In this document: piece after piece, positions 1-8,779 of the stretch
Layout of the letters: each line of letters opens with the position of its first letter
Position numbering within the stretch: position 1 is the stretch's first letter
Source: Paraburkholderia sp. C35
GTDB taxonomy: Bacteria; Pseudomonadota; Gammaproteobacteria; Burkholderiales; Burkholderiaceae
Length of the DNA stretch: 64,000 nt
Assembly (NCBI RefSeq): GCF_003121405.1
Contig: NZ_QBUY01000029.1
Coordinates: 1-64,000, forward strand
Reading direction: 5' to 3'
Notes under the pieces: model-generated
Seen by the model: the letters and a program-made list of their open reading frames with translations, nothing else
Databases searched by the model: none
Told to the model about the DNA's origin: nothing
Position numbers and translations under genes: made by a program

Positions 1-12
1 AACTCTTCAGTT
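1..12 (-). rRNA. rrs: 5' end of 16S rRNA gene (partial, continues left)
   Basis: The reverse complement of the first 12 bases is AACTGAAGAGTT, the conserved start of bacterial 16S rRNA, where it is followed by TGATCC. The gene reads leftward and only its first dozen bases are inside the window. The call rests on this motif together with the boxA, promoter and UP element found behind it in the same orientation. The exact mature 5' end cannot be fixed from so short a piece. Confidence 0.85.
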
Positions 13-284
13 CAAACCTGTTACTGTTTTTCGGTTTCGTTAGAAACCGGTCGCTCACTCAAAATCACTGACGAAAGATCTGCGCTGAGTTCTTCACCCA
101 GTCAAACCTTCCTCAATTACTTCTGTGTGAGACTCGATTACTTTCGCTATATCGGCGACCCGAAGATCACCGTGCGTCGCCATCGAGCACCCACACTTAT
201 CGGCTGTTGATTTTTAAAGAACATTCGCTAAAAAGCCGCTGTTTTCTGCTGCTTTCTTGCGTCTCCGTCGTTTGGAGAGGCCGA
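13..284 (-). promoter_or_regulatory. rRNA operon leader with boxA antiterminator
   Basis: This is the transcribed leader between the predicted rRNA promoter and the 16S start. Read on the minus strand, 223 to 211 gives TGTTCTTTAAAAA, a good match to the boxA element that loads the Nus antitermination complex in rRNA leaders. The remainder is relatively AT-rich, has no open frame that looks coding, and would include the pre-16S processing stem. Confidence 0.8.
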
Positions 285-335
285 ATTATGCGAGACCCCA
301 CACCACGCGTCAAGCGAATTCTGAAAAATATTTTT
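285..335 (-). promoter_or_regulatory. rRNA promoter with UP element
   Basis: On the minus strand there is a -35 TTGACG (308-313), exactly 17 bp, and a -10 CATAAT (285-290). A GC-rich discriminator (TCGGCC) follows, as expected for a stringently controlled rRNA promoter. Immediately upstream lies AAAAATATTTTT (324-335), placed where an UP element would contact the RNA polymerase alpha subunits. Orientation and spacing fit transcription into the leftward 16S gene, starting near 278. Confidence 0.85.
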
Positions 336-472
336 AGGTCACGCAGAGAGCCTTTTCAGCAGAGCAATTCGCAGAGAGAAGCAGAGACACTCAAAACGAC
401 TCGGTAAGTCACTCGCAGCCACTGGATCATCCCGGTGAAGGTACTGACCCTCACCTTGATCGGGTTGAGCGT

Positions 473-523
473 ATGATTGGACGAATGACATCGATCGACG
501 CGTTCGAACACATGGTGTCCTGA
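473..523 (+). CDS. Possible 16-residue upstream ORF of the LuxR/MalT-type gene
   Basis: A short frame (ATG at 473, TGA at 521-523) overlaps the start of the next gene by one base in the arrangement TGATG. The large gene has no convincing Shine-Dalgarno of its own, so re-initiation after this ORF is plausible. The peptide would read MIGRMTSIDAFEHMVS, which I do not recognise. A chance ORF is equally possible; only the overlap argues for it. Confidence 0.3.
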   Translation: MIGRMTSIDAFEHMVS

Positions 524-3237
524 TGCCGACTACGAGCACGCCCCTTTTCGTCGCCACCAAGGTTTATCCGCCGCGCCTGCCCGCCGGCCTGATCGACCGG
601 CCCAGACTCGTTGCGCTCGCCGACAAGGCGGAATCCAAACGGCTCACCGTCATCAAGGCGCCCGCGGGATTCGGCAAGACGTCGCTGGCGCTGACGTGGC
701 TCAACCGGCTCGCGGCCAACGGCGCCGTCATTGCGTGGCTTTCGCTCGATAGCGACGACGACGAACCCACCCGCTTCTTCCATCATCTCGCGCAGGCAGT
801 GCACAACGCGTGTCCGGATGTCGGCGCTTCCGCAATCAACCTGACGATGGAAGCATCGCTCCTGCCCGCCCAATTGATCGGCTCGACCCTGATCAACGAA
901 CTGGTCGAAGTCGACGACGAGATCTACCTCTTCATAGACGACTATCACCTCGTCAGCCTGCCTGCGATTCACGATGCCATGGCGCACTTCATCGCGAACA
1001 TTCCGTCGAATACGCACGTCGTGATCTGCACTCGCACCGATCCACCGCTGCCGCTCGCGCAACTGCGCGTGAAGAATGAACTGCTGGAGATCGATGCCAC
1101 GGCGCTGCGCTTCAACATCGACGAAACGCGTGACTTCGTCGAACACGAATGCCCCGGTGGCATTCACAAAGCGCACATCAAGTCGCTTTTCGCGCGCACG
1201 GAAGGCTGGGCGGCGGCATTGCGCATTTCCACCTCCGTGCTTTCGCGCGATCACGATACAGCCCCGCATGACGTGAGCCCACCCTCTGGCGCATCGCGGC
1301 CGTTCGCTGCGTACCTCGAAGACATGCTCACGCGCCTGCCAGAATACATGGTCGCGTTCATGCTGCGCACGTCGATTCTGGAACGCCTGTGCGCGCCGCT
1401 ATGCGACGCCATCACCGGCACGCATGATGGCCATGACATGCTCGACACCATCTGCACGCATCAGTTGCTGCTCGATCCACTCGACATCGAAGGGCACTGG
1501 TTTCGCTATCACCATCTGATGGCCGAGTACCTGCGGCGCAGGCTGGAAACCCGGCATCGCGATGAAATCGCAGATCTGCATCGCCGCGCGTGCCAGTGGT
1601 ATGCGAGCCAGCAGCAATGGACGGACGCCGTGCGGCACGCGCTCGCCGCAGGCGACACAGAGCACGCCGTGTCGCTGGTAGGAAACTGCGCGATGACGCT
1701 CGTAACGAAAGGCGACCTGCTCACCTTGCTCGGCTGGCAACGCCATTTTCCAGCGCATCTGATGCGCGGACAGGTCAAGATCACGCTCGCGATTGCATGG
1801 GGCATGGCGCTCGCCATGCGTTTCGATGAAGCGCTCGCGATGCTGGAAGACATCGAGCGCGACGCAGAAGCGAGCACGCACAAGGCCGCTATCGAAATAC
1901 GCTGGGAATGCGATGCTATCCGCTCGGTGGTCGCCGGGTTACAGGATGATGGGCCCCGCGCGCTCGCGATTGCGCAAGCCTGCCTCGAACATCCTTCAAC
2001 GGATAGCTGGACTACCAACGTCGCCTCCAACGTCGTGCGCTTTGCGCACTGGAAAGCAGGCAACCTGGGCGCGCTGTATGCCACGCCGTGGATTCCCTAT
2101 TCCATCGAAGAAGACCAGCGCAATGTGTTCGCGTCCGTGTATCGGCTTTGCCTGCTCGGTCACGCTGAAATGCAGCAGATGCACTTCGTGCTCGCCGAAC
2201 GTTATTTCACAGAATCGATCCGGCTCGCGGAACGTCATTCAGGTCCGAAGTCCATCGCGGCGGCGTTGTGCGCGCCGATGATCGCGCAGATCTGGTACGA
2301 ACAGGGACGCCTCGACGAAGCCGAAGCCCTGCTCGCCGAGCTGATGCCCGTAATTGATCTGGCTGTGCTGCTTGACAGCACGTTCTTCGCCTATCGGGTG
2401 CAGGTGCGGATTGCCATCGCGCGCGCGAATTTCGAGCACGCCTACGCACTGCTCGATCATGCACAAAGACTCGGCTATATGCGCCGATGGGACCGCATGA
2501 TCGCAGGCGTGCACGTTGAGCGCACGCGGCTTTATCTGCGAGAGAATCGAATCACGGAAGCATCAGCTTCTGTCGCACAACTGGAACAGCTGGCCGACTC
2601 GCGCGTCGCCGCATCGAAGCCAGCCTCGCCGGAAATCGACACCTTTCGCGCTATCGCGGTTGCTTCGCTGGCGATGGCGCAGAACCGCACGGGTGAGGCA
2701 GTCGAGTCGATCACGGCTGCATTGCACAGCGTCGAAAGCCGGCACAACGACTATCTCGCGTTGCGCCTGCGCACGGTGCTCGCGCTCGTATGGCTGCGCG
2801 CAAACGAACCGGCTCGCGCGATCGAAATCTTCCGCGACGTATTGAATGCCAATCACGAGATCTACCGGTCGATCATCGATCAGGGCTATGCTATCGGCCC
2901 GCTTCTGCAAGCCGCACGCGATGACATGCGCGCCACGTTGCAGAACAAGGAAACCATCGCGTATATCGACCGTCTGCTGAACGGCTGGCGCGCACTGCAC
3001 GATCCCGACGCAAAAGCAGGCAGCGAGGCCGTGCGCGAACCTCTGAGCGCAAGAGAGCGCAGCATCATCGAACTGATTGCGCGTGGGCAGTCGAACAAGG
3101 AGATCGCACGCACGCTCGGCATCTCGCCCGAGACCGTCAAGACGTATGTGAAGAACGTGTTTGTGAAGCTGAACGTCGACAAACGCGCGCAGGCTGTGGC
3201 GCGCGCCCAGGCATTGGGACTCGTCGCGGCGAATTGA
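523..3237 (+). CDS. MalT/AlkS-type LuxR-family ATP-dependent transcriptional regulator
   Basis: A 904-residue signal-transduction ATPase of the large LuxR (MalT-like) class. Walker A is APAGFGKTS at residues 46-54 and a Walker B-like stretch with IDD lies near 135-141. A long helical, TPR-like middle follows, and the C-terminal LuxR helix-turn-helix occupies about 841-904 (starting LSARE, containing NKEIARTLGIS). Such proteins bind an inducer and ATP, oligomerise and activate promoters. It converges on the PHA operon, whose last gene ends 50 bp beyond its stop, and is the obvious candidate regulator of that operon. Resemblance to AlkS and MalT is by architecture; the inducer is unknown. The start is the first in-frame ATG but lacks a clear ribosome-binding site. 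Confidence 0.9.
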   Translation: MPTTSTPLFVATKVYPPRLPAGLIDRPRLVALADKAESKRLTVIKAPAGFGKTSLALTWLNRLAANGAVIAWLSLDSDDDEPTRFFHHLAQAVHNACPDVGASAINLTMEASLLPAQLIGSTLINELVEVDDEIYLFIDDYHLVSLPAIHDAMAHFIANIPSNTHVVICTRTDPPLPLAQLRVKNELLEIDATALRFNIDETRDFVEHECPGGIHKAHIKSLFARTEGWAAALRISTSVLSRDHDTAPHDVSPPSGASRPFAAYLEDMLTRLPEYMVAFMLRTSILERLCAPLCDAITGTHDGHDMLDTICTHQLLLDPLDIEGHWFRYHHLMAEYLRRRLETRHRDEIADLHRRACQWYASQQQWTDAVRHALAAGDTEHAVSLVGNCAMTLVTKGDLLTLLGWQRHFPAHLMRGQVKITLAIAWGMALAMRFDEALAMLEDIERDAEASTHKAAIEIRWECDAIRSVVAGLQDDGPRALAIAQACLEHPSTDSWTTNVASNVVRFAHWKAGNLGALYATPWIPYSIEEDQRNVFASVYRLCLLGHAEMQQMHFVLAERYFTESIRLAERHSGPKSIAAALCAPMIAQIWYEQGRLDEAEALLAELMPVIDLAVLLDSTFFAYRVQVRIAIARANFEHAYALLDHAQRLGYMRRWDRMIAGVHVERTRLYLRENRITEASASVAQLEQLADSRVAASKPASPEIDTFRAIAVASLAMAQNRTGEAVESITAALHSVESRHNDYLALRLRTVLALVWLRANEPARAIEIFRDVLNANHEIYRSIIDQGYAIGPLLQAARDDMRATLQNKETIAYIDRLLNGWRALHDPDAKAGSEAVREPLSARERSIIELIARGQSNKEIARTLGISPETVKTYVKNVFVKLNVDKRAQAVARAQALGLVAAN

Positions 3238-3287
3238 TCCACGCACGCTGTCACGCGGCCAGCGTGGAGCGCCGCCCGCAAACAAAC

Positions 3288-4121
3288 TCAAACCGCCTCT
3301 TGCCTAAGGAACCTGCGCACCACGGGCGCCACTTCATCGACACGCGAAACGAGGAACAGGTGACCATCGTCGATGACATAGAGCGTCGCATCGCGAATCC
3401 GCGCGGCGAGAATTCTGGCGTTGGTCAGCGGCACGATAGGATCGTCGCTGCCGTGCATCACGAGTGTTGGTTGGCGCAAAGCGCCGAGCCACGGCAAGCT
3501 GGTCCAACCCGATGCCGCAAGCAGCTGATACAGATAGCCGCGCCCACGCGGCGGCTGGATATGCCGGCTATGCGCCTTGAGCAGCAACGGGTCGCGCCGG
3601 TATGCGCCACCGTAAATATCGGCGCCGACTTTCTGCAAATACGCAGGATCGGTATAGCGGCGCGGCCCGATCATCTTCGACAGCACCGACAGTTTTCCCG
3701 GCACCATCAATACACCAGGCGACGTGGCCGCGAGAATCAGACGCCGGCAACGCCGCGGATAAAGACGCGCAAACTGCTGCGCAAGCGCACCGCCCCACGA
3801 CACGCCGAGTACATCGACAGCACCGTCATGACCGAGCCGTGTCAGCAGCTTGTCGGCCAGCACAGACAAAGTGGAAAAGCGATATGGCACGACGGGCGCA
3901 GGAGAGCCGCCCACACCCGGCACGTCGAATATGATCACACTCACGTCTTCGAGTGCCGCGACGAACGGTTCCACCAGTTCGAGATTCGCGCCGATGCCGT
4001 TGAAGATGAGCAGCGGCGGTGACGCGTCGCTGCCCTGCCACGTTGCGACACGCAAGCTCTGTCCATCCAGATCGATCATCCGGACTTGCATGCTGCAGGC
4101 AGATTCAGGGTTGATGTGCAT
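3288..4121 (-). CDS. phaZ: Intracellular poly(3-hydroxyalkanoate) depolymerase, alpha/beta hydrolase
   Basis: A 277-residue alpha/beta hydrolase closely resembling Pseudomonas medium-chain PHA depolymerase PhaZ, sharing blocks such as FNGIGANLELV (40-50), FDVPGVGGS (65-73) and VSWGGALAQQFA. The lipase box GVSWG gives nucleophile Ser108. The acid is probably in the DD pair at 226-227 and the base is His254 (DGHLF). No signal peptide is visible, so it should act on cytoplasmic granules and release hydroxyacids. It is the last gene of a five-gene operon. GGGGA lies just upstream of the chosen ATG. Confidence in family is high; chain-length preference is inferred from similarity and context. Confidence 0.92.
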   Translation of the reverse strand: MHINPESACSMQVRMIDLDGQSLRVATWQGSDASPPLLIFNGIGANLELVEPFVAALEDVSVIIFDVPGVGGSPAPVVPYRFSTLSVLADKLLTRLGHDGAVDVLGVSWGGALAQQFARLYPRRCRRLILAATSPGVLMVPGKLSVLSKMIGPRRYTDPAYLQKVGADIYGGAYRRDPLLLKAHSRHIQPPRGRGYLYQLLAASGWTSLPWLGALRQPTLVMHGSDDPIVPLTNARILAARIRDATLYVIDDGHLFLVSRVDEVAPVVRRFLRQEAV

Positions 4122-4196
4122 GCTTGTTTCCCCACATGTTCTTCTGGATGCGAACGTTCAATCGAAGCGCCAGCGTGCCGCACAGGCCGTGCCGTG

Positions 4197-4619
4197 TTAC
4201 TTCTTCTTTGTCTGCAACAGCGCCTTCATCTCTTCGACATGCTCGGCGACCCGCTTCGTCACCACGGCAACGCTGTCCGATTGCGCGCGATAGGCCGTAT
4301 CCGCAAGATCCTGCACATCGGCGAGTGCTTTTTGCAGCGTCTGCCTGACGGTTTCGCCCGTGCTTGCAACCGGCTGGCCGTCTTTCGTGACGCGCGAGAA
4401 GAACGTCTGCACGTCGCCGAGCGTGGAGCGGAGCATGTCCGACTGCTTCTGCGCCAGCGCTTGCACGCCTGCCAGTGCCGTCGTGTTGATCTCGGCCATC
4501 GCCTCGAGATCCTTGCGGCGCGATTCGATCAGCGCGCCCATATCGAGGCCAGGCAGCTTGAACTTTCCAAAGAGCTTCGTGTACTCGGTGAACATGCTGT
4601 TGGTGCGGGTAGATTCCAT
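4197..4619 (-). CDS. phaP: Phasin family protein (PHA granule coat)
   Basis: A small helical protein (about 140 residues) of the phasin family, with heptad-like amphipathic helices, no membrane segment or signal peptide, and a lysine-rich tail ending TKKK. Phasins coat PHA granules and set their size and number. Two start codons lie 6 bases apart; GGAG sits only 2 bases from the first (4625) and 8 from the second (4619), so the second is preferred. It lies between the synthase and depolymerase genes, 37-45 bp after the synthase stop. Confidence 0.88.
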   Translation of the reverse strand: MESTRTNSMFTEYTKLFGKFKLPGLDMGALIESRRKDLEAMAEINTTALAGVQALAQKQSDMLRSTLGDVQTFFSRVTKDGQPVASTGETVRQTLQKALADVQDLADTAYRAQSDSVAVVTKRVAEHVEEMKALLQTKKK

Positions 4620-4662
4620 CTTCATTACTCCATCGGTACTGCGTTTAGAAAAGTGATCAACG

Positions 4663-6393
4663 TCATGCTTCCATGACGTAAGTGCCCGGCGCCTTCACGC
4701 CTGCAGGATGCTGTGTGCTGCCGATACAAGCCGGCGCAGCACGTCTTTCGCCCGAGCGCTCGCCAAGCCATGTGCGCCAGTTGTCCCACCATGAGTCCTT
4801 CTCTGCGTGGGCATTGGCAAGCCATGCGTCGGCATCGGCCGGCAGATCGGGATTGAGGAAGTACTTTGCTTTCGGATTGCCGGGCGGATTGATCAAACTC
4901 TGAATATGACCTGCCGAACTCAGCACGAAGCGCGTGTTGCCGCCAAAGATACGCGCCGTGTTGTACACGCCTTTCCATGGCGTGATGTGATCGGTCATGC
5001 CTGCCACCACATAGGTATCGCACTTCACATCGTTCAGGTCGATGGGCGTGCCCTGCACGGTCAGTGCACGCGGCTTGCAGAACAGATTGCCCGTGAAGAT
5101 GTCGAGCAGTTGTCCATGCAGACGTGCGGGCAAGCGGGTCGCGTCGTTGTTCCAGTAGAGGATGTCGAATGCGGGCGGTGCCTTGCCGAGCAGATAATTG
5201 TTGACCCAGTAGTTCCAGACGAGATCGTTGGGCCGCATCCATGCGAACACGCGGCCCATTTCTTCACCGGCCAGCACGCCTTTCGAAATGCTGTTCTGCT
5301 TGGCGGCAGCAATCGCTTCGGGTGTCGCGAACAACCCGAGTTGCGAATCCGCCGTGTTGTCGAGCACGGCCACCATCAGCGTCGCGGCATGCACGCTCGT
5401 GTCGCCGCGCGCGGCGAGATGGCCGAGCAGCGCGGAGATCGTCATCGCGCCCGAACAGGCGCCGTGCAGATTGACGTCGTCGCTGCCAGTGATTTCGCGC
5501 ATGGCGGCAATCGCTTCGAGCAGCGCGGCGACATAGGTATCGAGATCCCAGTGGCTTTGCTCGACAGTCGGATTGCGCCAGCTCACGGCGAACACCTGGA
5601 ATTCGCTCTTCACCAGATATTCGACGATGCTCTTGCCTTCCGACAGATCGAACACGTAGAACTTGTTGATCTGCGGCGGCACGATCAGTTGCGGGCGGCT
5701 ATAGACGTGTTCTGTCGCGGGCGCGTACTGGATCAACTCTAGTACTTCATTGCGAAACACCACCGCACCTGCCGACGTGCCGAGATTCTCGCCAACCTTG
5801 AATGCCGTCTTATCCACCTGTGCCGGCATGCCCTGGTTTTGCAACATATCGGTGACGAGATTGCGCACGCCGCCCAGCAGGCTCGCGCCACCTGAATCGA
5901 TCACTTTTTTCAGCGCCGCGGGATTGCCGAGCAGCGTATTGGTCGGCGACAACGCATCCGTGAAAAGCGACAGCACGAACTGCGCGCGCTCCCTGGTTCT
6001 CGCATCGAGCGCGGAACGGTCGACGAAGCCTGTCAGCGCGTTGCGCCAGGCCACATAGCCCTGCATCGCCATTCTGTACATCGAGTTGTCCTGCCACGCG
6101 GGATCGGCGAAACGCTTGTCGCCGTGCGGCGGTTTGCAATCCGCGCTGCCGCCCAGCACCGCCAGCAGATCGCGCACGAGGGCGGCTTCCTGCTCGCCCA
6201 CCAGCGTCGGCTGACGCAGCGCCTGCGCGCCGATCTGTTGCATCGTTGCCAGAATCTCGCGCGGGCGCAGCCCGACGAACGGGGTCGGCCCCAGCATGCC
6301 GTCGGCGGCGGACGTCGCGACATCGTCGGGTTGCGTGTTCTGCGTGTTGGGTTTTCCTGCTTTCTTCGCCACGCTCATTTCAGTCTCTGCCAT
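4663..6393 (-). CDS. phaC: Class II-like poly(3-hydroxyalkanoate) synthase
   Basis: A 576-residue PHA synthase that polymerises (R)-3-hydroxyacyl-CoA in the cytoplasm. Blocks such as NKFYVFDLS, NDLVWNYWVNNYLLG and GHIQSLINPPGNPKAKY match Pseudomonas PhaC1/PhaC2 more than the Ralstonia-type class I enzyme. The lipase-like box is GACSG with Cys313; Asp468 and His496 complete the triad. The spacings (155 and 28 residues) equal those I recall for Pseudomonas PhaC1 (C296, D451, H479). GGAG precedes the ATG. It lies between the MaoC hydratase and the phasin. A medium-chain substrate range is inferred from sequence type and neighbours. Confidence 0.93.
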   Translation of the reverse strand: MAETEMSVAKKAGKPNTQNTQPDDVATSAADGMLGPTPFVGLRPREILATMQQIGAQALRQPTLVGEQEAALVRDLLAVLGGSADCKPPHGDKRFADPAWQDNSMYRMAMQGYVAWRNALTGFVDRSALDARTRERAQFVLSLFTDALSPTNTLLGNPAALKKVIDSGGASLLGGVRNLVTDMLQNQGMPAQVDKTAFKVGENLGTSAGAVVFRNEVLELIQYAPATEHVYSRPQLIVPPQINKFYVFDLSEGKSIVEYLVKSEFQVFAVSWRNPTVEQSHWDLDTYVAALLEAIAAMREITGSDDVNLHGACSGAMTISALLGHLAARGDTSVHAATLMVAVLDNTADSQLGLFATPEAIAAAKQNSISKGVLAGEEMGRVFAWMRPNDLVWNYWVNNYLLGKAPPAFDILYWNNDATRLPARLHGQLLDIFTGNLFCKPRALTVQGTPIDLNDVKCDTYVVAGMTDHITPWKGVYNTARIFGGNTRFVLSSAGHIQSLINPPGNPKAKYFLNPDLPADADAWLANAHAEKDSWWDNWRTWLGERSGERRAAPACIGSTQHPAGVKAPGTYVMEA

Positions 6394-6425
6394 GTTTCAC
6401 TCCGTCTCCATCCACGTCACATCGC

Positions 6426-6890
6426 TCACGCCACCAGCATCGCCAGCGATTCCGCGATCAGTGCCGGTTTCTCTTCGCCTTCGATCTGCAGTTCGGTCAT
6501 CGTCTTGATGATGATCCGGCCGCCCTCTTTCTTTTCCGCCGACATCAGCGTCACGCGGTTTCGCACCCGCGCGCCTGCCTTGACGGGCGTCATGAAGCGC
6601 ACCTTGTCGAGGCCGTAATTCAGGCCCGCTTTTGCGTCGTCGGGAATCAGCCCCATCCCGATCGCGAGCGCCGCCAGCAGCGACAGCGTCAGATAGCCGT
6701 GCGCAATCGTGCCGCCGAACGGACTCTCGCGTTTTGCGCGCTCGACGTCGACGTGAATCCATTGCGCGTCGCCCGTGCAGGCAGCGAACGCGTCGATGCG
6801 CGCCTGATCGACGCTGACCCATTCCGACACACCCAGTTCGCGACCCACGAAGCGGTCGATCGTCGCGATGCTGTATCCGTTGATGCTCAT
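6426..6890 (-). CDS. phaJ: MaoC-family (R)-specific enoyl-CoA hydratase
   Basis: A single hotdog-fold MaoC/hydratase-2 protein of 154 residues. The signature TGDAQWIHVD supplies the catalytic Asp41 and His46, followed by the conserved GTIAHGYLTLSL segment. Family members hydrate trans-2-enoyl-CoA to (R)-3-hydroxyacyl-CoA, the monomer used by PHA synthases. The ribosome-binding site AAGGAG is strong. The gene starts 27 bp after the ligase stop and ends 32 bp before phaC. The PhaJ role is inferred from motif and operon; other MaoC proteins use different acyl-CoAs. Confidence 0.82.
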   Translation of the reverse strand: MSINGYSIATIDRFVGRELGVSEWVSVDQARIDAFAACTGDAQWIHVDVERAKRESPFGGTIAHGYLTLSLLAALAIGMGLIPDDAKAGLNYGLDKVRFMTPVKAGARVRNRVTLMSAEKKEGGRIIIKTMTELQIEGEEKPALIAESLAMLVA

Positions 6891-6917
6891 CGTGCTTGCT
6901 CCTTCAGAGGATTCGGG

Positions 6918-8561
6918 TCAGGCGAACTGATCGCGCAACCACTTCTTGTTCGTCTTGCCGACACTCGTCTTCTGCAGCGCATCGACGAATCGAACCACCT
7001 GCGGCACCGCGTACTTCGAGATCTGCCCGGTCTTGCTGAAACCCAGCACATGCTGCTTGATGTCCTCTTCGCTGAGTTGCGCGTTCTGCCTCGGCACCAC
7101 GAGCGCGACAGGACGCTCGCCCCACTTCTCGTCCTTGATGCCGATCACGGCGACTTCAGCCACGCCTGGATGCAGCGAAATCAGGCTTTCGATTTCGAGC
7201 GAAGAAATCCACTCGCCGCCCGACTTGATGACATCCTTGATGCGATCGGTGATCTGCACGTTGCCCGTCGTATCGATGTTCGCGATGTCCTGCGTATGCA
7301 GATAGCCGCCTGCCCACAATTGCGCGGACGCTTCCGGATTGTTCAGATAACCCTGCGTGAGCCACGGCGTGCGCACGACGATCTCGCCATACGCCTTGCC
7401 GTCGTGCGCGACGTCTTCCATGTGTTCGTTGACGATGCGCAAATCGACGAGCGGCACCGGATAGCCGGTCTTGCAGCGCAGTCGCACTTCTTCATCGAGA
7501 TCGAGCGGCTCCGTATGCGGCGGCAGTTGCGCAAGGCTCAAGACTGGACACGTCTCCGACATCCCATAGCCTGTGAATACGTCGATACCGCGATCGAGCG
7601 CAGCGCGTGCGAGTCCATGCGGCAGCGCGCCGCCGCCGATCACGACTTTCCATTGGCTGAAATCGACGTGCTTCGCTTCGTCGCACGAGAGCAGCATGTG
7701 CAGGATCGTGCTGACGCAGTGCGAGAACGTGACGCCTTCGTCGCGCACCAGTTGCGCGAGACGCTCGGGCACATAACGGCCCGGATACACCTGCTTTACG
7801 CCGAGCACGGTCGCGATGTAAGGCATGCCCCACGCGTGCACGTGGAACATCGGCGTGAGCGGCATATAGACGTCGCCGCGATGAAAGCGCTGGCCCGATA
7901 CCGGGCTGGCGAGCGCCGCCATCAGCGTGACGGTATGCAGCACCAGCTGACGATGCGAGAAGTACACGCCTTTCGGCAAGCCCGTTGTGCCCGTCGTGTA
8001 GAACGTCGTGGCACGGGTGTTTTCGTCGAAGTCGGGGAAGTCGTAGTGCGTCGCGCTGGCGGCGAGCATCGCTTCGTATTCCGTCGTGAACGGGATGGTG
8101 TGCGCGCAGGCATCGCTGCCAGGTTCGTCGATCCACACAAAGGTGCGGACGGTTTCGAGTTGATCCCTGATCGCTTCAACGACGGGCAGGAAGTCCGTAT
8201 GCACGAACAGCACGTCTGCGCCCGCATGATTGATCGTGTAGGCGATCTCCGCCTGCGACAGCCGCACGTTCACCGTCTGCAGCACGGCGCCCATCATCGG
8301 CACCGCGAAGTACGACTCCAGATAGCGATGGCTATCCCAATCCATCACCGCGACGGTGCTGCCGTGGCGCACGCCCAGCGCGTGCAGGCCGTTCGCAAGC
8401 CGCGCGATGCGCTCGCGCAGCATCGTGTAGCTGATCCGCAGCTGGCCGCGGTAGACGATCTCCTGATCCGGCGCCTGAACGAACGGCGTGTGCAGCAAAT
8501 GCTTGATCAGCAGCGGATAGGCGTAAGGGGATGGCGTCGATTCGTGCCCGGCGTCCAGCAT
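6918..8561 (-). CDS. AMP-forming fatty acyl-CoA ligase
   Basis: A 547-residue ANL-superfamily adenylate-forming enzyme. The P-loop is YTTGTTGLPKG at 188-198, the adenine/acyl motif YGMSETCP lies near 330, and the hinge/C-terminal lysine region contains KDVIKSGGEWIS. It activates fatty acids to CoA thioesters in the cytoplasm. As first gene of the PHA operon it would supply acyl-CoA from external fatty acids, as AlkK does for medium chains; chain length is not readable from sequence. AGGAG precedes the ATG. The promoter region upstream contains a GGGGA palindrome. Confidence 0.88.
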   Translation of the reverse strand: MLDAGHESTPSPYAYPLLIKHLLHTPFVQAPDQEIVYRGQLRISYTMLRERIARLANGLHALGVRHGSTVAVMDWDSHRYLESYFAVPMMGAVLQTVNVRLSQAEIAYTINHAGADVLFVHTDFLPVVEAIRDQLETVRTFVWIDEPGSDACAHTIPFTTEYEAMLAASATHYDFPDFDENTRATTFYTTGTTGLPKGVYFSHRQLVLHTVTLMAALASPVSGQRFHRGDVYMPLTPMFHVHAWGMPYIATVLGVKQVYPGRYVPERLAQLVRDEGVTFSHCVSTILHMLLSCDEAKHVDFSQWKVVIGGGALPHGLARAALDRGIDVFTGYGMSETCPVLSLAQLPPHTEPLDLDEEVRLRCKTGYPVPLVDLRIVNEHMEDVAHDGKAYGEIVVRTPWLTQGYLNNPEASAQLWAGGYLHTQDIANIDTTGNVQITDRIKDVIKSGGEWISSLEIESLISLHPGVAEVAVIGIKDEKWGERPVALVVPRQNAQLSEEDIKQHVLGFSKTGQISKYAVPQVVRFVDALQKTSVGKTNKKWLRDQFA

Positions 8562-8779
8562 CGGTGTCTCCTGAAGTCATGGGAATGACTCGGGCGCGCA
8601 CAGGTCCGTCGAGGCAGGCCGCGCCCGGTGCATTCCGGGTGAGGCCATGATCGGCGGGTTCGGAGGGAGGCAATATCCCCTGAACGGGGGAGTCCCATGC
8701 GACGGCCGCCTGGAGACAATGCGGCTTGAGGCATGCAGGAAGGTGATGCGGAAGGAAACGCGCCTTGCTTACGGTGAGC
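8562..8779 (-). promoter_or_regulatory. Promoter region of the PHA operon with GGGGA palindrome
   Basis: This gap separates the PHA operon from the upstream Crp/Fnr gene on the same strand. It contains a perfect inverted repeat TCCCC-N6-GGGGA at 8676-8691, about 115 bp before the ligase ATG. GGGGA is the core of the MalT-box family (GGGGAKGAGG), recognised by regulators of the type encoded at 523-3237. No sigma-70 promoter stood out. Confidence 0.5.

Noticed and set aside
6246..8588. A 780-codon open frame on the plus strand across the acyl-CoA ligase and MaoC genes
   Set aside because: Arg/His/Asp-rich composition, no domain, and exactly opposite well-supported minus-strand genes. It is a high-GC antisense artefact.
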